Shown here: positions 37,968-46,710 of the stretch, piece by piece
How positions within the stretch are numbered: position 1 is the first letter of the stretch
Layout: each line of letters starts with the position of its first letter
Assembly: GCA_020636075.1 (NCBI GenBank)
Contig: JACJYO010000004.1
Location: 124,001-188,000, forward strand
From: Lewinellaceae bacterium
Lineage (GTDB): Bacteria; Bacteroidota; Bacteroidia; Chitinophagales; Saprospiraceae
Direction of reading: 5' to 3'
Length of the DNA stretch: 64,000 nucleotides
Position numbers and translations under genes: made by a program
Notes under the pieces: model-generated
The model's input: the letters and a program-made list of their open reading frames with translations, nothing else
What the model was told of the DNA's origin: nothing
The model's database searches: none

Positions 37968-39251
37968 ATGTCCGATATCGTTTTTTCCCTTATCCAAAAA
38001 GAACTCAACCGCCAGCAGCGCGGGCTTGAACTGATTGCTTCTGAAAATTTTACCAGTCAGGCCGTCATGGAAGCCATGGGCACCTGCCTGACCAATAAAT
38101 ACGCCGAAGGGTATCCGGGCAAGCGCTATTACGGCGGTTGCGAAGTGGTGGATGAAATTGAACAACTGGCTATTGACCGGCTCAAAGAACTTTTCGGCGC
38201 AGCCTGGGCCAATGTGCAGCCGCACTCGGGCGCCCAGGCCAATGCTGCTGTGTTCCTGGCCTGCCTGCAACCGGGCGATACAATTCTGGGCTTCAACCTG
38301 GCCCACGGCGGGCACCTCAGTCACGGCTCCCCCGTCAACTACTCCGGCAAGGTGTACAACCCGGTTTTTTACGGCGTGGAGGAAGATACCGGGCGCATCG
38401 ATATGGACAAAGTGGAAGAAACTGCCCTGCGCGAAATGCCTAAACTGATCATCTGCGGCGCCTCCGCCTATGCCCGCGACTGGGATTATGCCCGCTTTCG
38501 CCAGATTGCCGATCGCGTGGGCGCACTGCTGCTGGCCGATATTGCGCATCCGGCCGGACTCATTGCCACCGGCTTGTTAAACAATCCGCTACCACATTGC
38601 CACATTATCACCAGTACTACCCATAAAACCCTGCGCGGCCCTCGTGGCGGTATTATCCTCATGGGCAAAGATTTTGACAACCCCTGGGGCCGGACCACCA
38701 AAAAAGGCACACCGATCCAGATGTCGGCCATCCTGAACAGCGGCGTATTTCCCGGTATGCAGGGCGGCCCGCTGGAACACGTGATCGCAGCCAAGGCGGT
38801 GGCTTTTGGCGAAGCCTTGCGCCCGGAGTTTAAAGCCTACGGCCAGCAGGTGATCAAAAATGCACAGGCTATGGCTACTGCCTTTGTCGAGCGCGGCTAC
38901 GATATTATTTCCGGCGGCACCGACAACCACCTCATGCTCATCGATCTGCGCCGTAAAAACGTGACCGGCCGGGTCGCCGAAGATGCCCTCGGTGCTGCGG
39001 ACATCACCGTAAACAAAAATATGATCCCCTTCGATCCGGAATCACCAATGGTGACTTCAGGCATGCGCGTCGGGGCAGCGGCTATCACTACCCGCGGGCT
39101 TCAGGAAGCCGATTGTACGCGGGTCGTCGAATGGATTGATTCGGTGATTTCCCGTCCGGACGATGCCGCCCACCACGCCGTAGTGCGCAAAGAGGTGAAC
39201 GCGTTTATGAAAGGATTCCCGGTGTATGCCGGCGCGGCGGTGGAAGCCTGA
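37968..39251 (+). CDS. glyA: Serine hydroxymethyltransferase
   Basis: 427 aa. PLP lysine K220 in STTHKTLRGPRGG. Also ELIASENFTSQAVMEAMGT, KRYYGGCEVVDEIEQLAIDR and VQPHSGAQANAAVFLACL. Interconverts serine and glycine using tetrahydrofolate. Cytoplasmic. The glycine-cleavage gene gcvH is 6.4 kb downstream on the other strand. Monocistronic, followed by a repeat and the IS. Confidence 0.97.
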   Translation: MSDIVFSLIQKELNRQQRGLELIASENFTSQAVMEAMGTCLTNKYAEGYPGKRYYGGCEVVDEIEQLAIDRLKELFGAAWANVQPHSGAQANAAVFLACLQPGDTILGFNLAHGGHLSHGSPVNYSGKVYNPVFYGVEEDTGRIDMDKVEETALREMPKLIICGASAYARDWDYARFRQIADRVGALLLADIAHPAGLIATGLLNNPLPHCHIITSTTHKTLRGPRGGIILMGKDFDNPWGRTTKKGTPIQMSAILNSGVFPGMQGGPLEHVIAAKAVAFGEALRPEFKAYGQQVIKNAQAMATAFVERGYDIISGGTDNHLMLIDLRRKNVTGRVAEDALGAADITVNKNMIPFDPESPMVTSGMRVGAAAITTRGLQEADCTRVVEWIDSVISRPDDAAHHAVVRKEVNAFMKGFPVYAGAAVEA

Positions 39252-39277
39252 AGTTGAGTGGGACATCGCGCTCTGCC

Positions 39278-39303
39278 GGGCCAACCCCACCCCCAACCCC
39301 TCC
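39278..39303. repeat. Left half of a G/C-rich repeat split by the IS
   Basis: GGGCCAACCCCACCCCCAAC and CCCTCC run up to the IS boundary. The matching inverted half continues at 40648-40795 (GGTTGGGGGTGGGG). The IS therefore landed inside an older repeat. Confidence 0.65.
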
Positions 39304-39341
39304 TGCCGTGCGACACTAAGTTGCGACCCCTAAAAACGACA

Positions 39342-40337
39342 TTAAGTTGTAACTGCGTTCTTTGACATATTGGCACATTTCCAAATTTCCTGTTCCCTGA
39401 CGAGTTCTCTTTTACTTGTTTTGAGGAGCCTACCGTCGGTTGATCGAATTACCCATTGAAGGTCAATTGGATCAAATGTTAGTGTTACGTCCTGTCGTCT
39501 AAAGGGCTCGCCGACATAGATTTCTTGTGCAAACAAGGTGACGTTACCGTTTTTCTTTACGATGCGTTTCCATACTTGTCGGGCCAGATAGGCGTGTACT
39601 CTTTCCATTTGAAAAGCGTCTGCACTAAATATTCGCTTGTTTTCAAGCAGTTCAGGATAGAGTTCTATTCTTGTTTTGTACTGTTTAGCAGGCATGCGAT
39701 AGTGCCGGATGTGGAATTGGCTGTTTTCATTCAAGGCTACTTGAAAAACTTGCAGATCACTATACTTCGATGGATTAACCCAGCGATGGCAAGTGCCTTG
39801 CAATCCTTCCACCATGCCGTTTTGTTGTGGACAACGGGGTTTGTTTCGAATCACTTCGATGCCCAAACCAACCCACCATAAAATAGCCAGGGTGGGTAAG
39901 TCTACTTGCCAAGGCAGGACAAAAGGCAGGCCGTTATCAATTTTAATTTGCAAGGGCAGCCCCCAGTGCTCAAAACTGCTATTGACAGCTTGTACGGCTA
40001 AACTTAGGTCAATCTGACCCATGGTCGCCGGGGGAAAAAGCGTGGGTATCCAAGTCGCTACCTGTGCCCTCATCCGCAATGTTAATCCAACTGACCAAGT
40101 GCTGCTTTGTCTGGCCAAGTTCGACTTGTTCTTTGCCGTCAATTTGCCAGGTGTGATGCGCTTGGTCAGTCCAGGGTTCACTCTTGCGTCCAGGCGCTGC
40201 TCGTCCGCGCTGTTCCCCATTGGCTCGCCACCAACGTTGAATAGTTCGTTCGTGCGGGACTTGTAACTGTGGATATTTACTTTGTAGCCTGCTGCGGACA
40301 TAGGGCGCACCCTGATCGCCATCTTTAATCTGAGCAA
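39342..40337 (-). CDS. Transposase 3' part (integrase catalytic core)
   Basis: The frame runs from 40337, but only the part from about 40060 downward is transposase-like; the N-terminal 90 residues are an out-of-frame shadow. It contains FPPATMGQIDLSLAVQAVNS, the second catalytic Asp in IKIDNGLPF and the catalytic Glu in CPQQNGMVEGLQG, followed by an IS481-like C-terminal domain. A +1 shift from the first frame would join the two halves into a full DDE protein. The likely site is GCTTTTTCCCCCGG (minus strand, 40041-40028), where skipping one T gives AFPPATMG. Confidence 0.8.
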   Translation of the reverse strand: MLRLKMAIRVRPMSAAGYKVNIHSYKSRTNELFNVGGEPMGNSADEQRLDARVNPGLTKRITPGKLTAKNKSNLARQSSTWSVGLTLRMRAQVATWIPTLFPPATMGQIDLSLAVQAVNSSFEHWGLPLQIKIDNGLPFVLPWQVDLPTLAILWWVGLGIEVIRNKPRCPQQNGMVEGLQGTCHRWVNPSKYSDLQVFQVALNENSQFHIRHYRMPAKQYKTRIELYPELLENKRIFSADAFQMERVHAYLARQVWKRIVKKNGNVTLFAQEIYVGEPFRRQDVTLTFDPIDLQWVIRSTDGRLLKTSKRELVREQEIWKCANMSKNAVTT

Positions 40338-40584
40338 TCATGCTGCGAACTTCTTGCCCGTACAGACTATGCTTTCCACAGTTACTATACGAAGCCTGAA
40401 GGCCCGAGAGGCCCAACTTCCGATAACGACGACATATCCCCTTTACACCGCTAATTGAAAAACCATACTCCAAGGCGATCGCTTCATAGGTCATGCCCCT
40501 TTCACGTGATTGGACAATCCGTAGGCGAAAATCATACGGTATCATTTTACCCATAGGTAGTTGTTTAATGTGCCAAAGTGTCAA
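40009..40584 (-). CDS. Transposase 5' part (helix-turn-helix and first catalytic Asp)
   Basis: 191 aa; probable start is the Met at 40554 (MGKMIPYDFRLRIVQ). HTH region RGMTYEAIALEYGFSISGVK and a second helical domain VRSMIAQIKDGDQGAPYVRS; then the first DDE Asp in HTWQIDGKEQVELG. The frame ends in a stop soon after SWINIADEGTGSDLDTHAFS, before the second catalytic residue, so alone it cannot be an active transposase. Confidence 0.85.
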   Translation of the reverse strand: MTLWHIKQLPMGKMIPYDFRLRIVQSRERGMTYEAIALEYGFSISGVKGICRRYRKLGLSGLQASYSNCGKHSLYGQEVRSMIAQIKDGDQGAPYVRSRLQSKYPQLQVPHERTIQRWWRANGEQRGRAAPGRKSEPWTDQAHHTWQIDGKEQVELGQTKQHLVSWINIADEGTGSDLDTHAFSPGDHGSD

Positions 40585-40647
40585 AGAACAAAGATGTAAC
40601 TTAATGTCGTTTCATAGGGTCGCAACTTAGTGTCGCACGGCACCTCC

Positions 40648-40795
40648 CCAAGGGGGATGGGAGCCGTAGCGTCGACCGCTTTTATTACCCCAAATTCAAA
40701 GGCAATAGTGTAATCTACGGTGTATGTCGCGTCTCCCCGCTCCGCCGCGGCGGAAGGGGTTGGGGGTGGGGTTGACACGGCGGAGCGATTTGTTC
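40648..40795. repeat. Right half of the IS-split G/C-rich repeat
   Basis: Begins CCAAGGGGGATGGGAG and ends with GGTTGGGGGTGGGG and CGGCGGAGCG, the inverted counterpart of 39278-39303. No gene in it. Confidence 0.6.
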
Positions 40796-40852
40796 CATCA
40801 AAAACTACAATTCAAGTTTAATGTATCACCAAAAAATCATTCAACTTGTGGG

Positions 40853-41016
40853 TAATCGGGAGCCCCTAGGGAGGGGGGCCTGATTCCGCGTTACTATTTG
40901 ATTGCATAAACGGAACCAAGAATTAGTTTGAGGGCAAGCCCCCCTCCCTAGGGGGGAGAGCCTGTCCCGTCCGAATGGCGGGAGGATGGGGGTGGGGTTG
41001 GCCCGGCGGAGCGAGA
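40853..41016. repeat. G/C-rich composite repeat downstream of the IS
   Basis: Inverted arms GCCCCTAGGGAGGGGGGC (40862-40879) and GCCCCCCTCCCTAGGGG (40938-40954). The spacer starts CTGATTCCGCG and contains TTTGATTG, like the spacers in the methylmalonyl-CoA mutase insertion. Ends GATGGGGGTGGGGTTGG. The remaining gap to 41152 holds no recognisable gene. Confidence 0.7.
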
Positions 41017-41152
41017 TGTTCCATAAAAGTTAAGATAATTAGAAGAGGAGGTTTGTTTTATGGGGCCAAAGAATGATTACCCTTGATTCGCATGAATCAA
41101 ATCCGTTGGTCATCAAAACCAGAGCATAAGTCCAGACTTGAGCAAAACCTGG

Positions 41153-42001
41153 TCAATCCCCGCCAAGCAGGCGTTCGACCGTAAACCGCCGGATGGTGCC
41201 ATCGGGTTTTGTTTCGGTGATTATCACCTTGTACACTTGTTCAAAGTCTTTTTGCGGTAGCGTGAGCTGAGCATAGCCGTCTTTTTTAGGCAAGGGTTTC
41301 CCATTATAGGAGTAGGTAAAACCTTCATCAATGTTTGGGAACCCCATGGGGTAAATAGCGAACCGGATGCTGTCTCCCAGTCTTTGATATGATGCGACAC
41401 CCTCGTATTCCGGAAAGCCACAAACTTGCCCAAGGACACTGGCCAGCGCTTTGGGCTTCGCCATTTTTGTTTGGCCGTCGCCCCACCGAACCAGGCGATA
41501 ACGCTTGCCTTCCCTGGCCCACAAATAAAACATAGTGCAATCCACACAGGCGGAGCCGTCTTCCTCAAACGGGTTGCACCAAAAATTAGAGGCATAAAAA
41601 CGCTGGCGGATACTGGTCCATTCCAGGGCTGTTAACGGTCGGATTTTATCCGCTACACTGCGATCAATACCGTTTTGGTGAAAGTCCGCATTCCAACCGA
41701 AAAATTGCGCATAGTATTTCCCGGAGTCGGCATATACTGTAGCCAGGTAGTCGAACTGGCCCCAGCCGCCATGCACCCGGAAGCAATACACCGAATCAGT
41801 TCGTAGCCTGACTGCCGGTGCGAAACGGCTGTCCCTGCGGGCAAAACCGTTCAAAAAGTCTGATATCTGACTGGTGTCCGAGTGGAATTCTTCAGTTAAG
41901 CCACAATCTTCGGCAGGGGGCATTTGCACTTGCGGGTTTTGCCGGCAGGCGAGAAAAAATATTAGTGCGGGTAGTAGGAAAAAACGAAGGGATAGGTTCA
42001 T
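41153..42001 (-). CDS. Lipoprotein, tandem paralogue 1
   Basis: 282 aa from the Met at 42001 (MNLSLRFFLLPALIFFLAC); the frame runs further upstream. Lipobox FLAC at residue 19, then RQNPQVQMPPAEDC. Shared with paralogue 2: YCFRV-GWGQ, AVYADSGKYYAQ, a Cys-x-x-Cys segment (CVDC here) and the C-terminus QKDFEQVYKVIITETKPDGT. Function unknown; similar throughout to 42265-43113. Confidence 0.8.
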   Translation of the reverse strand: MNLSLRFFLLPALIFFLACRQNPQVQMPPAEDCGLTEEFHSDTSQISDFLNGFARRDSRFAPAVRLRTDSVYCFRVHGGWGQFDYLATVYADSGKYYAQFFGWNADFHQNGIDRSVADKIRPLTALEWTSIRQRFYASNFWCNPFEEDGSACVDCTMFYLWAREGKRYRLVRWGDGQTKMAKPKALASVLGQVCGFPEYEGVASYQRLGDSIRFAIYPMGFPNIDEGFTYSYNGKPLPKKDGYAQLTLPQKDFEQVYKVIITETKPDGTIRRFTVERLLGGD

Positions 42002-42050
42002 GAGATTGGATGTTTTAGGCGGTGGCTTCAGCAATCTTCGCATTTTTAGT

Positions 42051-42180
42051 TTTCAAGACGGAGTGCACGGAGTTTTAGTCTCCGTGGCCTCCGTGGTAAA
42101 TAAAATATTCTACGGCGGGCATTTCAGATTTTTCTCTTTTGAGACACCCTCTGTTTTTTTCCTGTTAATCTTGTCTATTA
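42051..42180. repeat. MITE-like repeat, copy 3 (left end missing)
   Basis: CTCCGTGGCCTCCGTGG-type segment, AAATATTCTACGGCGGGCAT core, terminal TGAGACACCCTCTG, then CCTGTTAATCTTGTCT. The last part is the inverted match to the left outer end of copy 1. Lies between the two paralogous lipoprotein genes. Confidence 0.75.
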
Positions 42181-42264
42181 TACACATGGTCACAACTTGA
42201 GTCAGGTAGTATTTTTCTGAAAATGCTAGCCTGCGCGTAAATCAAGACATTAATCAAAACCTGA

Positions 42265-43113
42265 TCAGTCCCCGCCAAGCAAGCGTTCGACCGTAAATCG
42301 CCGGATGGTGCTATCGGGTTTTGTTTCGGTGATGATCACCTTGTACACTTGTTCAAAGTCTTTTTGCGCCAGCGTGAGTTGAGCAGATCCGTCTTTTTTA
42401 GGCAAGGGTTTTCCATTAAAGGAGTACGTAAAGGGTTCGTGCGGATACGGGTAACCGTGACCGTATACAAATACATGAAAACGGACGCTATCGCCTGATT
42501 TTTTATAAGATGCACATCCTTGGTATTCCGGAAAACCACAGACTTGCTGGAGTACATTGGCTAGCTCTTTGGGTTTCACCATCAATGTTTGACCATCTTG
42601 CCAGGTAACCATACGGTAGCGCTTGCTCTCCCTGCCCCATAAACAAAAAAAACTACAGTCATAACAACTTCCTGAACCATCATCTTCAAAGGTTTGGCAC
42701 CAAAAATTTGAAGCATAAAAATGATGGCGTATGCTTGCCCATTCTAAGGAAGTCAGCTGACGGATTTTTTCTTCGAATCCAGGATTGGGTTTTCCTTCAA
42801 AGTCGTTTGCCCAACCACCGTATTGCGCGTAGTATTTCCCGGAGTCGGCATAAACAGCAGCAAGAAAATCACTCTGGCCCCAGCCGCTACGAACCCGAAA
42901 GCAGTACATCGAATCCCATTGTTTTATTTTTGACGCAAAGCCGGTGCGGGCCACAAAACTGTAATTAAAATCGTTTAGTTGGTTGGTATCTGAGAGGTAA
43001 GAGTAGGTCAAATTACAATCTTCGGCAGGTGGCATTTGCACTTGCGGGTTTTGCCGGCAGGCGAGGAAAAACAGGAGTGCGGCCGGCAGGATAAAACGAA
43101 GGGATCGGTTCAT
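42265..43113 (-). CDS. Lipoprotein, tandem paralogue 2
   Basis: 282 aa. Lipobox FLAC (AALLFFLACRQNPQVQMPP). Same layout as paralogue 1; the Cys pair is CYDC. Both proteins end with RRFTVERLLGGD. The two genes are separated by a repeat copy, suggesting gene duplication followed by divergence. No known family recognised. Confidence 0.8.
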   Translation of the reverse strand: MNRSLRFILPAALLFFLACRQNPQVQMPPAEDCNLTYSYLSDTNQLNDFNYSFVARTGFASKIKQWDSMYCFRVRSGWGQSDFLAAVYADSGKYYAQYGGWANDFEGKPNPGFEEKIRQLTSLEWASIRHHFYASNFWCQTFEDDGSGSCYDCSFFCLWGRESKRYRMVTWQDGQTLMVKPKELANVLQQVCGFPEYQGCASYKKSGDSVRFHVFVYGHGYPYPHEPFTYSFNGKPLPKKDGSAQLTLAQKDFEQVYKVIITETKPDSTIRRFTVERLLGGD

Positions 43114-43201
43114 GAGATTGGCGTTTTAGCGATCAGACGAGGTTGAATGGTCAACATACCGAAGACTGTTTTACTAGTTAACGGTGTAGAATACTTCCAA
43201 A

Positions 43202-43300
43202 TTTTCAACACAAAGGCACAGAGGCCACAGAGAATTTCCTCTGTGGCCTCTGTGCCTTTGTGTTGAAAAAAAATAATCTACAGCGGGCGAATAGCCAAAA
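43202..43300. repeat. 31-bp perfect inverted repeat with MITE-like remnant
   Basis: Arms 43202-43232 and 43239-43269 pair perfectly (GGCACAGAGGCCACAGAG type), 6-nt loop. Followed by AATAATCTACAGCGGGCGAA, a degenerate version of the MITE core. Confidence 0.75.
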
Positions 43301-43375
43301 ACACTAATGAAACAGCCTGTAGCATTATGTGCTTTTTTAAGCGAAACGGTACAGGCTGAATGTCTGTGCGCTACA

Positions 43376-44116
43376 TTACGTATTCAAGGCCCCGCAAACC
43401 GACAGCACCTGCCCCGACACATACGAACTCAGATCAGATGCCAGAAAAACACAGGCGTTGGCCACTTCCTCGCCGCTGCCCAGTCGTTTCATCGGGATGG
43501 CGCTGAGGTAGCCGTCGCGGGTTTTTTCATCGAGCACGGCGGTCATTTCCGTTTCAATAAAACCCGGCGCCACGGCATTGCAGCGGATGCCGCGCGAGCC
43601 GTATTCCTTGGCAATGGATTTGGAAAAGGCAATGATACCGGCTTTTGAAGCCGCGTAGTTGGCCTGGCCGGCCTGACCGAACACACCTACCACGGAGCTC
43701 ATGTTGATGATACTGCCGCCCGAACGGATCATGGGTTTCAGGCAGTGCTTGGTCATGTTGAATACGGATTTGAGGTTGGTTTGAATAACCTCGTCCCACT
43801 GTTGCTCGGTCATGCGCAGCAGCAGGGTATCGCGGGTGATGCCGGCGTTGTTGATCAGGATATCGAGTTTGCCGAAGTCTTTGACAACTTCACCGACCAG
43901 CGCTTCCGCCTGGGCGTAGTCGCCGGCGTCGCTTTGGTAGGCGCGCACATTGTCGCCCAGTTCTTCGGCGAGTTTGCGGGAGCGCTCGGCCGAGCTTTCC
44001 GATACGTAGGTGAAGGCGACCTTTGCGCCTTGTTCGGCAAATTTGCGTACGAGGGCTTCCCCGATTCCGCGGGAGCCGCCGGTGATAAGTGCTACTTTTC
44101 CGTCGAGCAAGTTCAT
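43376..44116 (-). CDS. fabG: 3-oxoacyl-[acyl-carrier-protein] reductase
   Basis: 246 aa from the Met at 44116 (MNLLDGKVALITGG); the frame is open to 44137. NADP Rossmann motif ITGGSRGIGEAL, NNAGITRDTLL, and the Ser-Tyr-Lys triad in NMSSVVGVFGQAGQANYAASKAG. Reduces 3-oxoacyl-ACP in fatty-acid elongation. Cytoplasmic. Divergent from the MFS gene. Confidence 0.92.
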   Translation of the reverse strand: MNLLDGKVALITGGSRGIGEALVRKFAEQGAKVAFTYVSESSAERSRKLAEELGDNVRAYQSDAGDYAQAEALVGEVVKDFGKLDILINNAGITRDTLLLRMTEQQWDEVIQTNLKSVFNMTKHCLKPMIRSGGSIINMSSVVGVFGQAGQANYAASKAGIIAFSKSIAKEYGSRGIRCNAVAPGFIETEMTAVLDEKTRDGYLSAIPMKRLGSGEEVANACVFLASDLSSYVSGQVLSVCGALNT

Positions 44117-44251
44117 TTCAAGGAGAGAATGAGGCAATGAGAAAATAAGTGAAAGGCAATGAACGGCCTAAAGTCCGTCCGGCTCAAAGGTCGTAAAACC
44201 TCGCGTTTTCGCGCAATCTTTACACCTTTGCGCCAGCTTGTTTAGCCGAAT

Positions 44252-45529
44252 ATGAAACCAGACGCACCCGCACCTGCCTCCCGCCCCGACGCTTACGCCG
44301 CCTTGCGGGTACCGGATTTTCGCCGCTACACGGCCATGCGCCTGTCGACCACACTGGCCATTCAGATCATGTCGGTGTCGGTGGGCTACTACGTGTACGA
44401 CCTTACCGGCGACCCGCTGATGCTGGGCCTGATCGGCCTGACGGAGGCCTTGCCGGCTATCGCGATCAGCCTGTGGGCGGGACATTTGGCCGATAAGTAT
44501 AATCGCCGCAACATCCTGGTTGCCTGCCTGAGCCTGATGGTGTTGTGCACCACGGCACTGGTGCTCATGGCCTGGCAGGAAGCCGCCTTGCCCAAAGGGT
44601 TTTTGCTGGGCGGCATTTTTACCGTGATCTTTTTGACGGGTGTTTCCCGCGGCTTTTTTAGTCCGACCAACTTTGCCTTTCTGCCTCAACTGGTCGACAA
44701 AAAAACGCTGCCCAACGCAATCACCTGGAACAGCAGTACCTGGCAGGTAGCCAGCATTACGGGCCTGGGCTTGGGTGGATTGCTGTACGGCTTTGCGGGC
44801 GTTACCTGGGCATTTGGCACTATGGCTTTTCTGACGGCGCTGGCGCTCGTTTTTTTACTACAAATCCAGCCGCGCCCTGCGCCCGAAGTGGACCGGCGGA
44901 CGCCAGCGTTGACGCGCATCCGCGAGGGGCTGCGTTTTGTGTATAAAAACCAGATCATTCTGGCGGCTATTGCGCTCGATCTGTTTGCCGTGCTGTTTGG
45001 CGGCGCTGTGGCCTTGTTGCCGGTGTATGCCAAAGATATTTTGGAGGTGGGTCCGCAGGGGCTGGGCATTTTGCGGGCTGCTATGTCGCTGGGCGCCATT
45101 GGTACGGCGGTTTACCTGGCGCACCGCCCGATGGGCCGTCAGGCCGGAGCGATCATGCTGGGTTGTGTGGCCGGATTTGGGCTATGTATTATCGGTTTTG
45201 GCCTGTCCAAGGTGTTTTGGCTGTCGTTCCTATTGCTGTTTCTGGCCGGTGTATTCGACGAGGTCAGCGTATTCGTGCGGGCTTCACTCATTCAGCATTT
45301 GACGCCGGATCATTTGAAAGGCCGGGTCTCTTCAGTCAACTCCATTTTTATTACATCGTCCAACGAAATCGGCGCATTCGAAAGCGGCGTGGCGGCCAAA
45401 CTGCTGGGCACCGTACCGGCAGTGGTGTTCGGCGGCGTGATGACGATTGTGGTGGTGGGAATAACCTGGTGGAAAGCGCCCAAGTTGCGGGAGCTGGACT
45501 ACGAGGAGGTGATGCGCTCGGAGGTGTGA
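44252..45529 (+). CDS. MFS transporter (EntS/MFS_3-like)
   Basis: 425 aa with about 12 hydrophobic segments. The loop 2-3 motif GHLADKYNRRNIL is the MFS signature, and SRGFFSPTNFAFLPQLVDKK follows family layout. The pair LPNAITWNSSTWQ and LKGRVSSVNSIFITSSNEIGAFESG matches the EntS-like exporters. Inner membrane; substrate unknown. Ends just before a long hairpin that may act as terminator. Confidence 0.88.
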   Translation: MKPDAPAPASRPDAYAALRVPDFRRYTAMRLSTTLAIQIMSVSVGYYVYDLTGDPLMLGLIGLTEALPAIAISLWAGHLADKYNRRNILVACLSLMVLCTTALVLMAWQEAALPKGFLLGGIFTVIFLTGVSRGFFSPTNFAFLPQLVDKKTLPNAITWNSSTWQVASITGLGLGGLLYGFAGVTWAFGTMAFLTALALVFLLQIQPRPAPEVDRRTPALTRIREGLRFVYKNQIILAAIALDLFAVLFGGAVALLPVYAKDILEVGPQGLGILRAAMSLGAIGTAVYLAHRPMGRQAGAIMLGCVAGFGLCIIGFGLSKVFWLSFLLLFLAGVFDEVSVFVRASLIQHLTPDHLKGRVSSVNSIFITSSNEIGAFESGVAAKLLGTVPAVVFGGVMTIVVVGITWWKAPKLRELDYEEVMRSEV

Positions 45530-45532
45530 TTA

Positions 45533-45609
45533 ACCACGGAGGCACGGAGGACACGGAGATTTTCCTTATTCAAAAGAAGAAATCTCCGTGTCCTCCGTGC
45601 CTCCGTGGT
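45533..45609. repeat. 30-bp perfect inverted repeat between convergent genes
   Basis: Arms 45533-45562 and 45580-45609 of the type ACGGAGGACACGGAG, 17-nt loop. The same GGAGGCACGGAGG theme occurs in the hairpins at 23598-23656 and 43202-43269. It may also work as a bidirectional terminator. Confidence 0.85.
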
Positions 45610-45619
45610 AAATTAAAAA

Positions 45620-46000
45620 CTACTTCGCGTGTTCCTGATAGGCCGCAGCATCCATCAGGTTGTTAACATCGGCGGGATTGGCCATTTCAACTTTAATGAT
45701 CCAGCCTTTGCCGTAGGGGTCCTCATTAATGAGTGCGGGGTTGTCTTCGACTTCCTTGTTAAATTCCAGTACTTTACCTGTTACGGGCATATACAGGTCA
45801 GACGTGGTTTTAACCGCTTCCACGGTGCCAAAAACTGCGTTAGCGTCGACCATTTGATCGACTGTTTCTACCTCGATGTACACGAGTTCGCCCAGTTCGC
45901 TTTGAGCAAAATCAGTAATGCCGATGTAGGCAATGTTACCGCCTTCGACGCGTACCCATTCGTGGTCTTCGGTGTATCTGCAATTGTCCGGAAAGTTCAT
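45620..46000 (-). CDS. gcvH: Glycine cleavage system H protein
   Basis: 126 aa from the Met at 46000 (MNFPDNCRYTEDHEWVRVEG); the frame extends into upstream sequence that is not family-like. The lipoyl lysine is in VEAVKTTSDLYMP. Carries the aminomethyl arm between P, T and L proteins. Cytoplasmic. The other gcv genes are not in this window. Confidence 0.95.
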   Translation of the reverse strand: MNFPDNCRYTEDHEWVRVEGGNIAYIGITDFAQSELGELVYIEVETVDQMVDANAVFGTVEAVKTTSDLYMPVTGKVLEFNKEVEDNPALINEDPYGKGWIIKVEMANPADVNNLMDAAAYQEHAK

Positions 46001-46103
46001 GTTTCGTTGGATATTTGAAATTGGAAATTTTAGAAAGGGCCAAAAATACAAGATTTGCTTTGGCGACAAATTTTGTGGTGAAAAAATATTGGTCGTTCCC
46101 GAA

Positions 46104-46550
46104 CTACTGGAAATCCACCAGTTCAATTTCAAAAGCCATAACGGCATTTTTTCGTACACCCTGGGGTGGATTGGAGCCGTAAGCCAGTCCGGACGGGATA
46201 ATAAACAAACCTTTCCCGCCTTTTTTCAGCAAGGGGATACAGATCTGCCAGCCTTCGATGAGGTAGGAAAGTGGCCAGCTGCGGGTTTCGGAACCGGGTG
46301 TTTCATCAAATACCTGCCCGTCGAGGTAGTAGCCTTTGTAACGAACGGTTACTTCGGCGTTGAGGGTTGGGTTGCCGCCCTGTCCCGGGGTGTCGATGAG
46401 GTAAAATATGCCCGACTCATGTTCGGTAGCATTGAGATTGTTGGTGGCCACGTAATCCAGAATAATATCCCGGTCGATGACGGCCTGGTCTTCTTTGCTG
46501 CAACTGCCGAACAGTAGGGCTGCTACTGCCAATACGAATAATTTTTTCAT
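46104..46550 (-). CDS. FKBP-type peptidyl-prolyl isomerase lipoprotein
   Basis: 148 aa from the Met at 46550 (MKKLFVLAVAALLFGSC). Lipobox FGSC. FKBP fold from about residue 60: VTVRYKGYYLDGQVFDETPG and KGGKGLFIIPSGLAYGS, with V-F-D and Y-G-S active-site residues. Periplasmic or surface folding helper, common in Bacteroidota. Confidence 0.9.
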   Translation of the reverse strand: MKKLFVLAVAALLFGSCSKEDQAVIDRDIILDYVATNNLNATEHESGIFYLIDTPGQGGNPTLNAEVTVRYKGYYLDGQVFDETPGSETRSWPLSYLIEGWQICIPLLKKGGKGLFIIPSGLAYGSNPPQGVRKNAVMAFEIELVDFQ

Positions 46551-46673
46551 AAAAAACAATGTGTTTGTGTTTGGAACGGCCCAAAGGTAAACAGGGTGTT
46601 AAATTATGCGGCCGGTTATGGCCGGGAATGTCAATAATTCCCAAAAGCATTTTACTGACCCGTATGGCGGCGC

Positions 46674-46681
46674 TATTTTTG
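46674..46681 (+). promoter_or_regulatory. -7 box of the thioredoxin-like gene
   Basis: TATTTTTG, an exact TAnnTTTG match, 29 bp upstream of the ATG at 46711. Confidence 0.4.
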
Positions 46682-46710
46682 CGGCTGTTTGAACTAAAAA
46701 AGCAAAATTG

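Larger units (their letters stand above)
39304..40642 (-). mobile_element. Complete IS element (IS481-like DDE transposase), 1339 bp
   Basis: Imperfect terminal inverted repeats of about 70 bp, each end starting TGCCGTGCGACACTAAGTTG and continuing with CGACATTAAGTT and TTCTTTGACA. A 5-bp target duplication CCTCC flanks it (39299-39303 and 40643-40647). It encodes one transposase in two frames on the minus strand. Confidence 0.93.

Noticed and set aside
40581..40778. Small minus-strand frame at the right end of the IS
   Set aside because: It crosses the IS boundary into a G/C-rich repeat.
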